NCBI GenBank assembly: GCA_019359235.1
Contig: JAHHHT010000005.1
Coordinates: 124,001-188,000 of the forward strand
Origin: Oscillatoria princeps RMCB-10
GTDB lineage: Bacteria > Cyanobacteriota > Cyanobacteriia > Cyanobacteriales > Oscillatoriaceae
DNA: 64,000 nt
Direction of reading: 5' to 3'
Below, piece by piece: positions 53,723-63,154 of this stretch. Positions within the stretch are counted from its first letter, which is position 1; each line of letters begins with the position of its first letter. The notes below the pieces were generated by a model. The model did not search any database. It was not told the DNA's origin and saw only the letters and a program-made list of their open reading frames with translations. The position numbers and the translations under genes are program-made.

Positions 53723-54211
53723 TTACTCCCGATAGCGCAGGGAAAGAATGACACTCAAACGTCCCCCAACATCGACCATAACCCTAGATTGAACCATAGA
53801 GTGTGTGATCGAGGGTTGCTTGAGCAGCCGAAGTCTCAAAACATCATCCTTGAATTCCGCCAAAACGCTTTCAGGATGAACCGGATAGGGCAGGGGAATA
53901 AAACTTTGAAATCGACCGGGATTTAAATAACCTTCCACTTCGGTTTTTACAGCCCATTTCCCCAGAACTAAAGCGGTTTCCTGAGTTAATTCAACATCTA
54001 ACGTTTGGCTGTCCGCATCAGGAATGCGAACTTCGACTAAAACTTCATTCTTGGTTTCCTGAATGGCAATCGCAGCGACCGCTACCTCATAGGTGTGGCC
54101 AATCCAGAAGGTTGATTGCTGGCAATTTTCCAGTAAGCTGGCCAATTCATTCTGCATGAATTGGCTGAGTTCGTTTAAGTTTTGCAGCGCCGTCCAATAA
54201 ATCGAGTGCAT
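53723..54211 (-). CDS. Hsp20/alpha-crystallin-like small heat-shock protein
   Basis: 162 residues. An alpha-crystallin-type beta-sandwich spans about 50-140: EVLVEVRIPDADSQTLDVEL, TALVLGKW, GRFQSFIPLPYPVHPESVLA and FKDDVLRLRLLK. The classical C-terminal IxI is not clear, and the N-terminus (HSIYWTALQNLNELSQFMQN) is helical. Proteins of this type hold unfolding proteins or fine-tune signalling partners; in cyanobacteria they are often next to two-component genes. It lies between two receiver genes and 93 bp after the upstream one. Confidence 0.8.
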   Translation of the reverse strand: MHSIYWTALQNLNELSQFMQNELASLLENCQQSTFWIGHTYEVAVAAIAIQETKNEVLVEVRIPDADSQTLDVELTQETALVLGKWAVKTEVEGYLNPGRFQSFIPLPYPVHPESVLAEFKDDVLRLRLLKQPSITHSMVQSRVMVDVGGRLSVILSLRYRE

Positions 54212-54304
54212 GGGTTAATCAGTCAAACAGCTTCGGGGGGCTTACTTAAGAAGCTAAATGACAAAAATAAAAAACTGATAAAGATAGGAGGCTTTTACAA
54301 AAAC

Positions 54305-54691
54305 TTAAGATTCTGCCGGCCAGCCGAGAATTTGGGCCACTTCCTCGCTGATGGTAGCTGGGTCAAAGGGTTTAGCAATCACCCCAGCAATTCCCATTTG
54401 AGCAAAACGGGCCCGATCGCTGGGCAGCACCTTCGCAGTCAGCAGAATCACTGGAATCGCTTGGGTTGCTGGGGAAGCCTGAAGTTGCTCGAACACCGCA
54501 ACCCCGTCCATCTCCGGCATCGACACATCCAGCAGGATGGCATCAATCGCTTCTGTCTGGGCGATTTTCAGGGCTTCCTGCCCCGATCCAGCCGTCAGGG
54601 TGGCCCATCCTCCCAAGTCTTCCAGGCAAGCTTGCACCAGTTCCCGGAGGCGTTCCTCGTCATCTACGATTAAAACTTGTTTGCTAGTCAT
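54305..54691 (-). CDS. single-domain response regulator (REC)
   Basis: 128 residues from ATG 54691. Acidic pocket DDE at 10-12 (QVLIVDDEERLRELVQACLE), phospho-acceptor D55 (AILLDVSMPEMDG), Thr in VILLTAK and Lys in GVIAKPFDPATI. It is separated from the large sensor kinase by about 300 bp that contain an inverted-repeat element, so it may have its own promoter. The next gene is the Hsp20-like protein. A longer frame to 54880 adds unrelated sequence from the repeat. Confidence 0.9.
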   Translation of the reverse strand: MTSKQVLIVDDEERLRELVQACLEDLGGWATLTAGSGQEALKIAQTEAIDAILLDVSMPEMDGVAVFEQLQASPATQAIPVILLTAKVLPSDRARFAQMGIAGVIAKPFDPATISEEVAQILGWPAES

Positions 54692-54790
54692 ACCATTTGA
54701 ATTTAGACGCCCAACAGAGAGTAGGAAAAAATCTCGTAACGATTGGGGATCAGATCCCCCCAACGGGCAGGCACGGGGACCTGCCCCTGT

Positions 54791-54907
54791 GAGCATCCCG
54801 ATTATGTAGGGGCGAAGCATTCGGGCGAATAATCTCTCGGTCAAAACCAGAAATTGATAATCCGAATGCTTCGCCCTCACCAGGGTAGTTTCAAAAACGG
54901 GATGCTC
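54791..54907. repeat. 117-bp inverted-repeat (MITE-like) element
   Basis: GAGCATCCCG at 54791 and CGGGATGCTC at 54898-54907 are perfect inverted ends; inside, GGGGCGAAGCATTCGG (54809-54824) pairs with CCGAATGCTTCGCCC (54862-54876). It lies between the kinase and a receiver gene. Confidence 0.75.
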
Positions 54908-54917
54908 CCCCTGCCCC

Positions 54918-54972
54918 TAGAAAGGGGGGCTTGAAAGTTTCCCCCCCTTTTTTAAGGGGGGGCAGGGGGGGA
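54918..54972. repeat. G-rich/C-rich palindromes after the kinase gene
   Basis: CCCCTAGAAAGGGG and CCCCCCCTTTTTTAAGGGGGGG form hairpins 25-75 bp after the stop of the sensor kinase (minus strand) and may end its transcript. Confidence 0.6.
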
Positions 54973-54994
54973 TCTTACTGTTTCGGTTTCGGCG

Positions 54995-57900
54995 TTAAAG
55001 ACAAATGGTATCATTGCCATGCTCCACTGATAGGGGTAGCGTGAAGAAAAAGGTACTGCCGGCACCCAAAGTGCTTTCAACCCAGATTAGCCCCCCGTGC
55101 TGTTCAATAATACTGCGACAGATTGCCAGTCCCAAACCGGTGCCTCCTTTATCGCGAGAGTCGGAGGCATCCACTTGCTGAAATCGTCCGAAGATAGCTT
55201 CTAGCTTATCTGCTGGAATGCCGCGCCCTCGATCGCTGACGTGGAATAGCGCCTGATCGGTTTGTCGCTCAACGCTCAAAGTAATCGCGGTATCGGAAGG
55301 TGAGAATTTGAGGGCGTTGCTCAACAGATTCGTCAGTGTTTGCACGATCGCATCGGATGCCGCCCAGACTTCGACATCCGTGGGATGGACAGACAGAGTA
55401 ATGTGCTGCCGGTCGGCGAGCGCTCGCACTCCCTCTACTGCTTGCTGCATTAAATCAGCCGCCTTGCAGGTTGCTTTCTCCAGGACAGCTCGACCCGACT
55501 CTAAGCGCTCCAAATCGAGAATATCGTTGACCAGACGCACTAACCGCTCGCTGTCGATTAAGGCAATCTCAATCATGCGTTTGAATTTGTCTGGCTTTTT
55601 GTCGTAGACGCCCGTTTTCAGCAATCCCAGGGAGGCGCGAATAGCAGTTAGGGGGGTGCGGAGTTCGTGGCTGACGATGCCAATGAACTCATTTTTCATC
55701 AGCTCGATTTTATGCCGTACCGTAATGTCTTCGCCAATACAGACTGTCCCGATGATGCTGCCGGCAGAATCTCTTAGCAGCGTATTGTTCCAAGCAATAA
55801 ATCGTTCTTCTCGCAATTTTGTCAGAATAAAATTCTGATAGTACGGATGCTCGTTCGATGCCAAAATATCCGAGAAATCCCTTTGCACCTGCTGCCGGTG
55901 GGCAACAGGCACAAAGGTTTCAAACCAGTTCTGGCCCAAAGCTTCCGATTCTGCGTAACCCGTCAGCTTCAAGAAGAAAGGATTCGCGTAATTCACCGCC
56001 CCCTTACAGTCAAGTCCGACCACGAGCAATTGCACGTTGTCGAGGAGAAATCGCCAGCGTCGTTCCGACTCTAGCAGCGTCGCTTCTGTTTGCTTGCGTT
56101 CGTGCAGTTCAATCTGAAGCAGTTCATAGAGTTCGGATTGGTTGATAGCGATCGCCAGTTGGCTGGCAATTTGTTCGAGCAATTCTATCTCCCAGGATTG
56201 CCAGTTACGGCGTGCGGCATTTTGGTAGATGGCTAATAAACCCCAGAGCGCTTCTCCCGAAAAGAGCGGGGCGATCGCGTAAGCTTTAGCTTGAAACTGT
56301 TCCAAGAGTTCGATATGACAGGGCTGAAGCCCAGCCGTGTAAATATCTGCCACAACAAAGGTTTCGCGATTTTGGAAGCGACCTCCTCCAGTCTCTTGCA
56401 GATAGGTGTCGTCCCAAACCTTTTGAACATCGGGCGTCACCAGTTTTACCCAGTCTGGAGTGACGGACTCCACGACAAAATCCCCACTCCAATCGGGATT
56501 AAAGCGGTAAACCGCAGCCCGATCGACTTGTAATGTCTGCTTCACTTCAGTCACCGCAGTATTGAGAATGGCATTCAGTTCCAGAGACTGGCGAATCGCT
56601 TGGGTGATAGAAAAGAGCAACAGTTCCTGTTTGGCTTGCTGTTGCAAGGCTTCTTCAGCGCGTTTGCGATCGCTGATATCCAGCAGCACGCCCAGCGAGC
56701 GCACCGGCTGTCCCGATTCATCGTAAACGCCTTTGGCACGCCCCATCAACCAGTGAACAGAGCCGTCGGGATGCACAACTCGATATTCCGCTTCATAATC
56801 GATGCGAGCTTCCAGACTGTAGGCAAACAGCTGTTCAACCCGATCTCTGTCTTGAGGATGCAATCGCTCTATCCAAAGCTTGTAGCTGGGAGCAATCGCG
56901 CCAGGCACTAAACCCAGTAAAGTGAAGTGATTGTCATTCCAAACGAGGTTTCCTGTGGGCAAATCTAAATCCCAAAAGCCGGTGTTGGTTAAATCTAGAG
57001 CCAGCCGGCGCTGTTCCTCGCTCTCGCGCAGGGCTAATTCGGCTTCTTTTTGCGCGGCTTCGGCACGCTTGCGCTCGCTAATATCAAACAAGGTAGTCCG
57101 GCTCATCAGAAAGTTACCTGCCTCATCTCTTATCGCGGTTGCATTCACGTTTAAGCATCGGATTGAGCCGTCTTTGCAGAGAATCTGAAACTCCTGATTA
57201 CCGAGCCAGCCCTGTTGCAGAAATTGGGGAAAGTTCTGCTTAAAAATATCCTGACAATCAGGGGTTATTAACTCCACAAATTTCTTTTTGTACAGGACTT
57301 CATTGCGGCTCATGCCCAACCAGTTCAATTCCGTATCATTAATCCGAACAATTGTCCCTTCTTCGTCCAGCGAGTGATAGCCACAGGGAGCATTATTGTA
57401 GAGGTCTTCAACTTCACGGATATGGTGCTGCAAGGCTAATTCTGCTTGTTTTCGCTCCGTAATATCATTGTTAATTTCCAGTATCTTAATCGGTCTGCCG
57501 GCATCGTCTTTTTGGACAACCCAACGGCTGGCCACCGGAACCTGGTGATCGTCCCAGGTGAAATGAATTATCTCTCCTTCCCAGTAACCTTTTTCTAACA
57601 GTTCTGCTTGAATCTCAGCATGCGGCTTGGGAAACTGGGTTTTCAATAAAGCGTGCAAGTCTTGTCCGAGTGCTTCCGCTTTTGACCAGCCATACATGGA
57701 CTCGGCTCCCTGGTTCCAAAATGTGATCGCCGAGTTCAGATCCCAGGTGATGATACTGTCGTGGGCGAGTTCTAGCAGCTGTGCTTGTTCTTTCAGCAAT
57801 TGATAGGCGTGTTCTTTCTGCAGTAGGGCAACTAAGAGGCGCTCGTTCACCTCGGTTAGTTCTGCGGTTCGCGCCCTCACCCGATCTTCGAGTTCGGCAT

Positions 57901-58717
57901 TCAGCTGTTGCAGGGCAAGTTGCGCCTGTTTGCGCTCGGTAATTTCCTCGCAAACGGTACTGATTCCAATAATTTTATCGCCATTTTTTAATGGCAAAAA
58001 GCTCTCTACCCAGGTTCGCTGCACCCCGGGGTGAGCCGGAGTTTCCCCAGTGATTTCCACATTCAGAAGGGGGTTCCCCGTTTCTAAGATGGAGTGCAAT
58101 AGGTTTTCAGCGGTGTCAGCCAGTTCGGGCAAGAGTTCGCGCACTGTGCGACCGATATGTGCTTCCACAGAAAAGCCATTTATTTCTGCCAGTCGCTGGT
58201 TGATCCGCACAAAGCGGAGGTCGGCGTCCAAAACGTTCAACCCAATGGGGGCTGACTGGTAGATGTTTTCAATTTCAGCCAGTTGTCGCTGAAGCTGAAT
58301 TTGGCTTTCTCGGAGAGCAGACAGAGCCATCCGCAGCTGCTCGGCATTTTCCTGAGCCAATTGCTGGCTGAGTCGCTCAACCTTTTTTTTGCTCTCCTGA
58401 AAATTGTCAGTGAGCAGGTCGATTGCAAGGGCAACCAGTAAGAAAAAACCTAACTGCAATAGATCCTCTGGTTGAGCAATCCCAAATTGATTCAGGGGGG
58501 TAAGAAAGAAATAACTGATCGCCAGTGTGGAAAGGACAACAGCAACCATTCCCGGTCGAAAGCCGCCATACCAGGCACTCACAATGATAGCAATGTAGAA
58601 AAGCGGACTGACGATCTGTGACAGAAGCGGTTTTAACCAGAGGGTGAGTTGCAGCGCCATCGCTGTTGAACCAATCGCCACCCCATAGGGCCAACATCGC
58701 CGGTAAAATTTCATCAT
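54995..58717 (-). CDS. membrane-bound multi-PAS/GAF sensor histidine kinase
   Basis: 1240 residues from ATG 58717, preceded by GGAGGAGAGAGGG. The N-terminus is a four-helix DUF4118/KdpD-type membrane region (about 10-110; LFYIAIIVSAWYGGFRPGM). Then PAS domains (roughly 150, 285, 410, 545), a GAF domain (about 690-850), a further PAS (about 880-1000), and a kinase core with H1017 (KNEFIGIVSHELRTPLTAIR). N box LTNLLSNALKFSP, G1 VSDRGRGIP, F box FGRFQQVDASD, G2 KGGTGLGLAICRSI. It follows the REC-wHTH-Hpt-REC-REC regulator gene by 33 bp, so they are almost surely one operon and partners. Confidence 0.92.
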   Translation of the reverse strand: MMKFYRRCWPYGVAIGSTAMALQLTLWLKPLLSQIVSPLFYIAIIVSAWYGGFRPGMVAVVLSTLAISYFFLTPLNQFGIAQPEDLLQLGFFLLVALAIDLLTDNFQESKKKVERLSQQLAQENAEQLRMALSALRESQIQLQRQLAEIENIYQSAPIGLNVLDADLRFVRINQRLAEINGFSVEAHIGRTVRELLPELADTAENLLHSILETGNPLLNVEITGETPAHPGVQRTWVESFLPLKNGDKIIGISTVCEEITERKQAQLALQQLNAELEDRVRARTAELTEVNERLLVALLQKEHAYQLLKEQAQLLELAHDSIITWDLNSAITFWNQGAESMYGWSKAEALGQDLHALLKTQFPKPHAEIQAELLEKGYWEGEIIHFTWDDHQVPVASRWVVQKDDAGRPIKILEINNDITERKQAELALQHHIREVEDLYNNAPCGYHSLDEEGTIVRINDTELNWLGMSRNEVLYKKKFVELITPDCQDIFKQNFPQFLQQGWLGNQEFQILCKDGSIRCLNVNATAIRDEAGNFLMSRTTLFDISERKRAEAAQKEAELALRESEEQRRLALDLTNTGFWDLDLPTGNLVWNDNHFTLLGLVPGAIAPSYKLWIERLHPQDRDRVEQLFAYSLEARIDYEAEYRVVHPDGSVHWLMGRAKGVYDESGQPVRSLGVLLDISDRKRAEEALQQQAKQELLLFSITQAIRQSLELNAILNTAVTEVKQTLQVDRAAVYRFNPDWSGDFVVESVTPDWVKLVTPDVQKVWDDTYLQETGGGRFQNRETFVVADIYTAGLQPCHIELLEQFQAKAYAIAPLFSGEALWGLLAIYQNAARRNWQSWEIELLEQIASQLAIAINQSELYELLQIELHERKQTEATLLESERRWRFLLDNVQLLVVGLDCKGAVNYANPFFLKLTGYAESEALGQNWFETFVPVAHRQQVQRDFSDILASNEHPYYQNFILTKLREERFIAWNNTLLRDSAGSIIGTVCIGEDITVRHKIELMKNEFIGIVSHELRTPLTAIRASLGLLKTGVYDKKPDKFKRMIEIALIDSERLVRLVNDILDLERLESGRAVLEKATCKAADLMQQAVEGVRALADRQHITLSVHPTDVEVWAASDAIVQTLTNLLSNALKFSPSDTAITLSVERQTDQALFHVSDRGRGIPADKLEAIFGRFQQVDASDSRDKGGTGLGLAICRSIIEQHGGLIWVESTLGAGSTFFFTLPLSVEHGNDTICL

Positions 58718-58750
58718 CCCTCTCTCCTCCTCTTCCCGATCCTGCACTTA

Positions 58751-60625
58751 TTATTCCCCAGTTGCGTGCGGAATTCCCCCCCGCCTGCAACGCCAGCGCA
58801 CGCGCTCAATTCGGCTCAGTATGCGCGTCACGAGTTCAGGGCCTAGGACAGGCTTGGTAATGAAGTCATCGGCTCCAGCCGCAAAGGCTTGCTGGAGGGA
58901 TTCCGCATCAGTATTAGCCGTCACCACCAAAATTGGTATATCGCCCCAATGGGTATCCTGCCGCACCACCTGACACAATTCTATCCCACTGACTGGGAGC
59001 ATTTCTAGATCCAGCACCACTAAATCTGGGGATGTGGCAGTCAGCACTTCCCAAAATCGCTGCGGTTCGGTCAGCGCTGTCACCTCCAGTCCCCACGGAG
59101 TCAGCAACGCTGACAGTCCAGCCCCAATCGCAGGGTCATCATCCACTATTAAGACTTTGGCTTCTGAGGTTTTGGGTTGAGCCAGCACGCGCTCCAGCGC
59201 CTGAAAAATCTCCCGCGCTGTCGCCGGTTTGCCTAAAAATTGTTTAGCACCTAACCGCAATACGGCCAAACGCTCGTCAAGGCTATCTCGTCTTGCGAGC
59301 GCGACTACTCCGATATCGGGCGAGCCCTCTGTCAGTTCCCGCAACAGCGTCAATCCATCTTCTTCTGTTTCAGAAAAACTTAAATCCAGGAGAATCGCAT
59401 CGGGAGCCGCCAGTGCGAGGCGGGATCGGGCTGTTGCCAGATCGGCAGCAATTTTCATGCGTATTCCCCAAGCGTCCGCCTCTGAGAGCAACCGTTCTGT
59501 CAGCTTAGGATCGTCATTGATCGCCAAGACGCGACGAGTTTGGATTGCAGGGACTGGTTGAGGGGTAGAAGCGGTCGGGGGCTTTGCCAACTCCTGTTGC
59601 AAAGCCATTACCAATCGGGAGAATCGGCAAATCTCATCCTGTTGCAGGGGGCGAGCGCCCATCAGTAAATGTTCGGCTTCCCGCGCCAGCTTAGAACCTT
59701 CTGGATAGCCAAAAGTCCCCATCGAACCGGCCAGCTTGTGCGCTTCCCGCTCAGCCGCCAGCTGCAATTCACTGTTAAAATTTCCTTCCGAAAGTGCAGT
59801 TTTTGCTCGTTCCAGTACCCTAACCTGTTCCGCAAAAGAATGGCGGAATCGCTCCAGCACCCGATTGACAGACGTCATATCTTTCGGGGCAGGGTTCTTT
59901 TGGCTGTCTTTGTTTGTTTCAGAGTTTGTTTCAGAAGTAGAGGCGGGGCGATTGGGTGCCGGCTTTAACCGATATCCCATGCCATAAACCGTTTCGATCA
60001 TCTCTTCGCTCAGACCGGCGGCTTTCAGTTTCTTGCGCAAATCTTTAATATGCGTCGTCACTGCATTTTTAGCCGGGGCGTCATCAAACCCCCAAAGCCT
60101 ATCCAGAATCTTGCTGCGGCTGAAGATGCGATTGGGATTTTGCAAAAACAGTTCCAGCAGGTTGTATTCTGTGGCAGTGAGCGAAATCACTTGCTCCCCA
60201 CAGGTGACTTTGGCAGAGGTTAAATCTAAACAGAGTTCTCCCCAGCTTAGCGTCTGTGACAAAGCACCGCTGCGGCGCAACAAAGCCCGAATCCTTGCTG
60301 CCAGTGCTTCCGGGCTGTATGGTTTGATAACGTAATCATCCGCCCCGGCATCTAGGCCGGCCACAATGTCCGCATTGGAATTATTCGCAGTTAGCAGCAG
60401 GATGGGTTTAGTATAGCCTTGCGAGCGCAGTTTCCGGCAGAGGCTAATTCCGTCGGGCTGGGGAATGTGCCAGTCCAGCAAAATCAAGTCATACTCAATC
60501 GCTGTGGCCAACTCCAGCCCTGTTTGTCCATCGCTAGCCTGGGCGACTGCGAAATCATGGGCAGCCAGCAGTTTGGCCAGAGCTGATCTCATCAATGTAT
60601 CGTCTTCTACCAGCAGAATTTGCAT
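58751..60625 (-). CDS. multi-domain response regulator REC-wHTH-Hpt-REC-REC
   Basis: 624 residues from ATG 60625, with AAAGGAG 6 bases upstream; longer readings are not needed. Domains: receiver 1 (1-118; D51 in LILLDWHIPQPDG), OmpR-type winged helix (125-222; SLTATEYNLLELFLQNPNRI, VYGMGYRL), Hpt (255-345; H296 in AEREAHKLAGSMGTFG), receiver 2 (366-482; D414 but DSLDERL-type divergence), receiver 3 (489-610; D539 in LVVLDLEMLPVSG). It can thus take phosphate, pass it via the Hpt to other receivers, and bind DNA. The next gene is the sensor kinase; the stand-alone receivers downstream are candidate phosphate acceptors from the Hpt. Confidence 0.92.
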   Translation of the reverse strand: MQILLVEDDTLMRSALAKLLAAHDFAVAQASDGQTGLELATAIEYDLILLDWHIPQPDGISLCRKLRSQGYTKPILLLTANNSNADIVAGLDAGADDYVIKPYSPEALAARIRALLRRSGALSQTLSWGELCLDLTSAKVTCGEQVISLTATEYNLLELFLQNPNRIFSRSKILDRLWGFDDAPAKNAVTTHIKDLRKKLKAAGLSEEMIETVYGMGYRLKPAPNRPASTSETNSETNKDSQKNPAPKDMTSVNRVLERFRHSFAEQVRVLERAKTALSEGNFNSELQLAAEREAHKLAGSMGTFGYPEGSKLAREAEHLLMGARPLQQDEICRFSRLVMALQQELAKPPTASTPQPVPAIQTRRVLAINDDPKLTERLLSEADAWGIRMKIAADLATARSRLALAAPDAILLDLSFSETEEDGLTLLRELTEGSPDIGVVALARRDSLDERLAVLRLGAKQFLGKPATAREIFQALERVLAQPKTSEAKVLIVDDDPAIGAGLSALLTPWGLEVTALTEPQRFWEVLTATSPDLVVLDLEMLPVSGIELCQVVRQDTHWGDIPILVVTANTDAESLQQAFAAGADDFITKPVLGPELVTRILSRIERVRWRCRRGGIPHATGE

Positions 60626-61119
60626 CTGCGCTCCTTTGGCTATCACTTGGCCAGCAGCAGTTTTAGAGGCCGCGCCAGCGGACAGGAGAGTGATGCGGTT
60701 TCTGGTTTCACCGGCACTGCTCTCACCGCAGGGGGACAAGGGGGAAAATAAATGATTCCGCTGCCTGCGGATTCAGATTATTTTCCATAATTATACTCCC
60801 CTAAGTATGATTTATTGGCTCTTTAGGGGTAAAATTTAAAAGGCATTTAGCATTGGGCATTGGGCAGGGGAGCGGGGGAGCTCGGTCGCTCTGGAGCTCG
60901 ATCGCTCTGGAGCCCACCCTACGGGAAGCCGCTGGCGCGTCTATGGCGGTTCATTATTCAGGTTAATCATTTCGCTGCAAGAGACGCAAGATAAGGTGCA
61001 GGTGCGCCAAAGATGCCGGTGCTCGGAGGCTGCCGGTGTTCGGAGGGTGCCGGTGTGGTTCAACTACTGTAGAACGCCGAGTCGCGTCTCCACAAATCTC
61101 GGACTTTCGAGCTCCCTTG
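60626..61119. other. intergenic stretch upstream of the regulator operon
   Basis: Bases 60760-60830 are AT-rich and should hold the promoter of the regulator-kinase operon (minus strand). GCATTTAGCATTGGGCATTG and GGAGCTCGGTCGCTCTGGAG plus AGCTCGATCGCTCTGGAGC are short local repeats. No gene was found. Confidence 0.5.
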
Positions 61120-61328
61120 CTCCATCAGTCGTAGGCCCTTGGCCGTGCGCTCTTGGCGCTGCTCAGAGCTCCATCAGTCGTAGGCCCTTGGCCGTGCGCT
61201 CTTAGCGCTGCTCAGAGCTCCATCAGTCGTAGGCCCTTGGCCGTGCGCTCTTAGCGCTGCTCAGAGCTCCATCAGTCGTAGGCCCTTGGCCGTGCGCTCT
61301 TAGCGCTGCTCAGAGCTCCATCAGTCGG
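61120..61328. repeat. 49-bp tandem repeat, four full units and a partial fifth
   Basis: Each unit starts CTCCATCAGTCGTAGGCCCT and ends GCTGCTCAGAG; units begin at 61120, 61169, 61218, 61267 and 61316 (partial). They differ at only one or two positions. The last part forms the 3' end of the minus-strand gene at 61310-61642. Because 49 is not a multiple of 3, each unit shifts frame. Confidence 0.95.
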
Positions 61329-61642
61329 TACGAACGCTTTTTCACACTGAGCTGCAGCAGCACTCCCACGATGTCCGCTTTCTTGCGGCTCGTCCGTGCG
61401 GTCAACCAGCTTCTTGTGCTGGGACTGTCACAGGTCAGCGGCATTGGGCATTGTGCTTTCAGCAGTTCTCCCTCCCCCAGCAAACTGCCGGCATAAATGG
61501 TTATATTGTCATAGATAAGGCCGGCTAGTACCGCTAGCAGTAAAATTTTTTCGATGCTCCACGACTGTTGAAACAAGCCCACAATCCAGATGGCCAAAGC
61601 AAAACTTGCTCCTGTATAAAGAGGATATAAAAATGCAGCCAT
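61310..61642 (-). CDS. probably truncated integral membrane protein
   Basis: 110 codons. The first 60 residues are two membrane helices with a GEGELLK end (TGASFALAIWIVGLFQQSWS, ILLLAVLAGLIYDNITIYAG), resembling the start of a cyanobacterial membrane protein family whose name I do not know. After residue 62 the sequence becomes Ser/Arg-rich and non-membrane, and the frame ends inside the 49-bp tandem repeat. The C-terminal part thus looks replaced or frameshifted. It may be a pseudogene. GAGGATATAAAAATG gives a weak ribosome-binding site. Confidence 0.45.
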   Translation of the reverse strand: MAAFLYPLYTGASFALAIWIVGLFQQSWSIEKILLLAVLAGLIYDNITIYAGSLLGEGELLKAQCPMPLTCDSPSTRSWLTARTSRKKADIVGVLLQLSVKKRSYRLMEL

Positions 61643-61991
61643 ATTGTTCCTTTTGGAGCGAGTGTTTTCGTTTAACCCGATTTAATGATCGGGGAGTTGC
61701 CGCACCCTCTTCCCAAAGACTGATTTTACCCATTCAAACTGAATGGCGATTAGCTGAGTTTTCCTTGCCAATTTGGCAAAATTTTAGAAACTTTTCCAGT
61801 TTTTAATTAAGTCCGAACGCTTCCCGGCTTGCCGCACGGTGAGCCCGAATTCCTGGCTAGTTGACCTCGGGTTTTAACCCAGCCGGCTCCAGAGGACTGA
61901 CCGGCATTTTTAATAATTTTCAGCTCGCCTTTCCCGTTCCGCTTTCTGGAACTGGCTCAAGTCTATTTACTCACCGGCAGCGCCATCACGC
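61643..61991. other. 349-bp intergenic stretch
   Basis: No gene, repeat family or terminator was recognised. The A/T-rich part near 61780-61810 may hold a promoter for the minus-strand gene at 61310-61642. Confidence 0.4.
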
Positions 61992-62552
61992 TCAGCGATT
62001 CGGTACTGCCGGTGCTGCCGGTGCGCCTTTCCCAGCATTAGGGCTTTCGACCGCAGAGATCGTCAACTTCTGAGCTGCAAACACAAGAGCAGCAACCAAC
62101 AAAACAGCAGCAATCGCGCCGGCTGCGATTTGAACCGAGCGCGGTTGCTTGACATCTGGCTGGTTTTGTGGTAACGGTAATGTTTCTGAAGTTTCTGGCG
62201 GCGGGGGTGAGCTTTTCTCCTGGGCTTGAGAGAGTATGAGCATGGAAAACGCCCCGAACTCCAAGCCAAATTCTTGACTCCAAGCCGGCTCTTTCTCGCC
62301 GGTCTTTCGCCCGTAAACCTTTGCCCGGTCGATGGACTCAGGCTCCAACGAAGTCAGCTCTGTGCGGACAAAATCCACACAGGCTTGCCGGTCTGGCGGT
62401 TGCTGGGCTGATTCGAGCAAGACGTGCAAGCAACCCTCTCGAACCGCAACTTTGGCCGTGATGCCTTGGGGTTGCAGCTGGCGGTTGAGCAGGGCGGCTA
62501 TCGCTTGCGGATCGCCCTGCTGGGCGAGTTCCAGAAGTGTCGGCGGTGCCAT
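61992..62552 (-). CDS. cyanobacterial hypothetical protein with one membrane helix
   Basis: 186 residues. The N-terminal domain (LLELAQQGDPQAIAALLNRQ, LQPQGITAKVAVREGCLHVL, VDFVRTELTSLE, AKVYGRKTGEKEPAWSQEF) recurs in many cyanobacterial proteins, often before a membrane anchor; I know no function. A Pro/Ser linker leads to one membrane helix (141-161; IAAGAIAAVLLVAALVFAA) and a short outside tail. The topology would leave the N-terminal domain in the cytoplasm. It has no operon partner. Confidence 0.8.
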   Translation of the reverse strand: MAPPTLLELAQQGDPQAIAALLNRQLQPQGITAKVAVREGCLHVLLESAQQPPDRQACVDFVRTELTSLEPESIDRAKVYGRKTGEKEPAWSQEFGLEFGAFSMLILSQAQEKSSPPPPETSETLPLPQNQPDVKQPRSVQIAAGAIAAVLLVAALVFAAQKLTISAVESPNAGKGAPAAPAVPNR

Positions 62553-63154
62553 AATTAGCAGAATGGGAAGCGACAGACAAGAGCATTATCGTTGAGAATA
62601 CCCAACTCTGAGCTAAGCAGCTCCATTTTCCCTAATTTTTTAGCGGATGAGCAGCGGTGGCGAGTGGGTAGAGTAGATTTACTTAATTAGAGAAGCTTTC
62701 GGGAGAGCTGCAAGGGCGGGTTGACAAACATTGGTGTCAGGTAGAGACGCGACCCCGGCGTTCGTACAACTGGGCGGACAGCCCACAAAAGCTCCCGCCA
62801 CACGCCTTCCCTACTATAATTTACGACTAATTGCTTAATTAATCTTTGTAACCATCTTCCTCTTTTCTCTTGCTTATTGGCGTTTTTTGCGTCTTTGCGG
62901 TTAATTGTAAAAAAAATCAATCAGACGTAATAGTCCCGACCCTCTCACCGGCTCGCTCCAGGCTTGCGGTGGGGACTGCCCCGACAGTGGCGGGGGAGAG
63001 GTTGCGGTGCCGGCAATGTGGCCCGCCCGGAGCGGCGAAAAGAAAGACTAATTAAACGGAAGAGGGGTCATGCAGAAGAGGGGGGAAATTGCCGCCGAAA
63101 AAGCCTTAGACTGGATGGTGCAAATTGTAGCGTTCGTAGTCTGTAGAGTCACCT
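62553..63154. other. 602-bp intergenic stretch before tpiA
   Basis: It contains the divergent promoters of the hypothetical gene and tpiA. Open frames inside (for example one with NRKDAKNANK on the minus strand) are of the spurious kind common in repeats. No RNA gene was recognised. Confidence 0.45.

Noticed and set aside
62687-62920. 77-codon minus-strand frame containing NRKDAKNANK
   Set aside because: This kind of translated sequence recurs in cyanobacterial non-coding repeats and is not a known protein.
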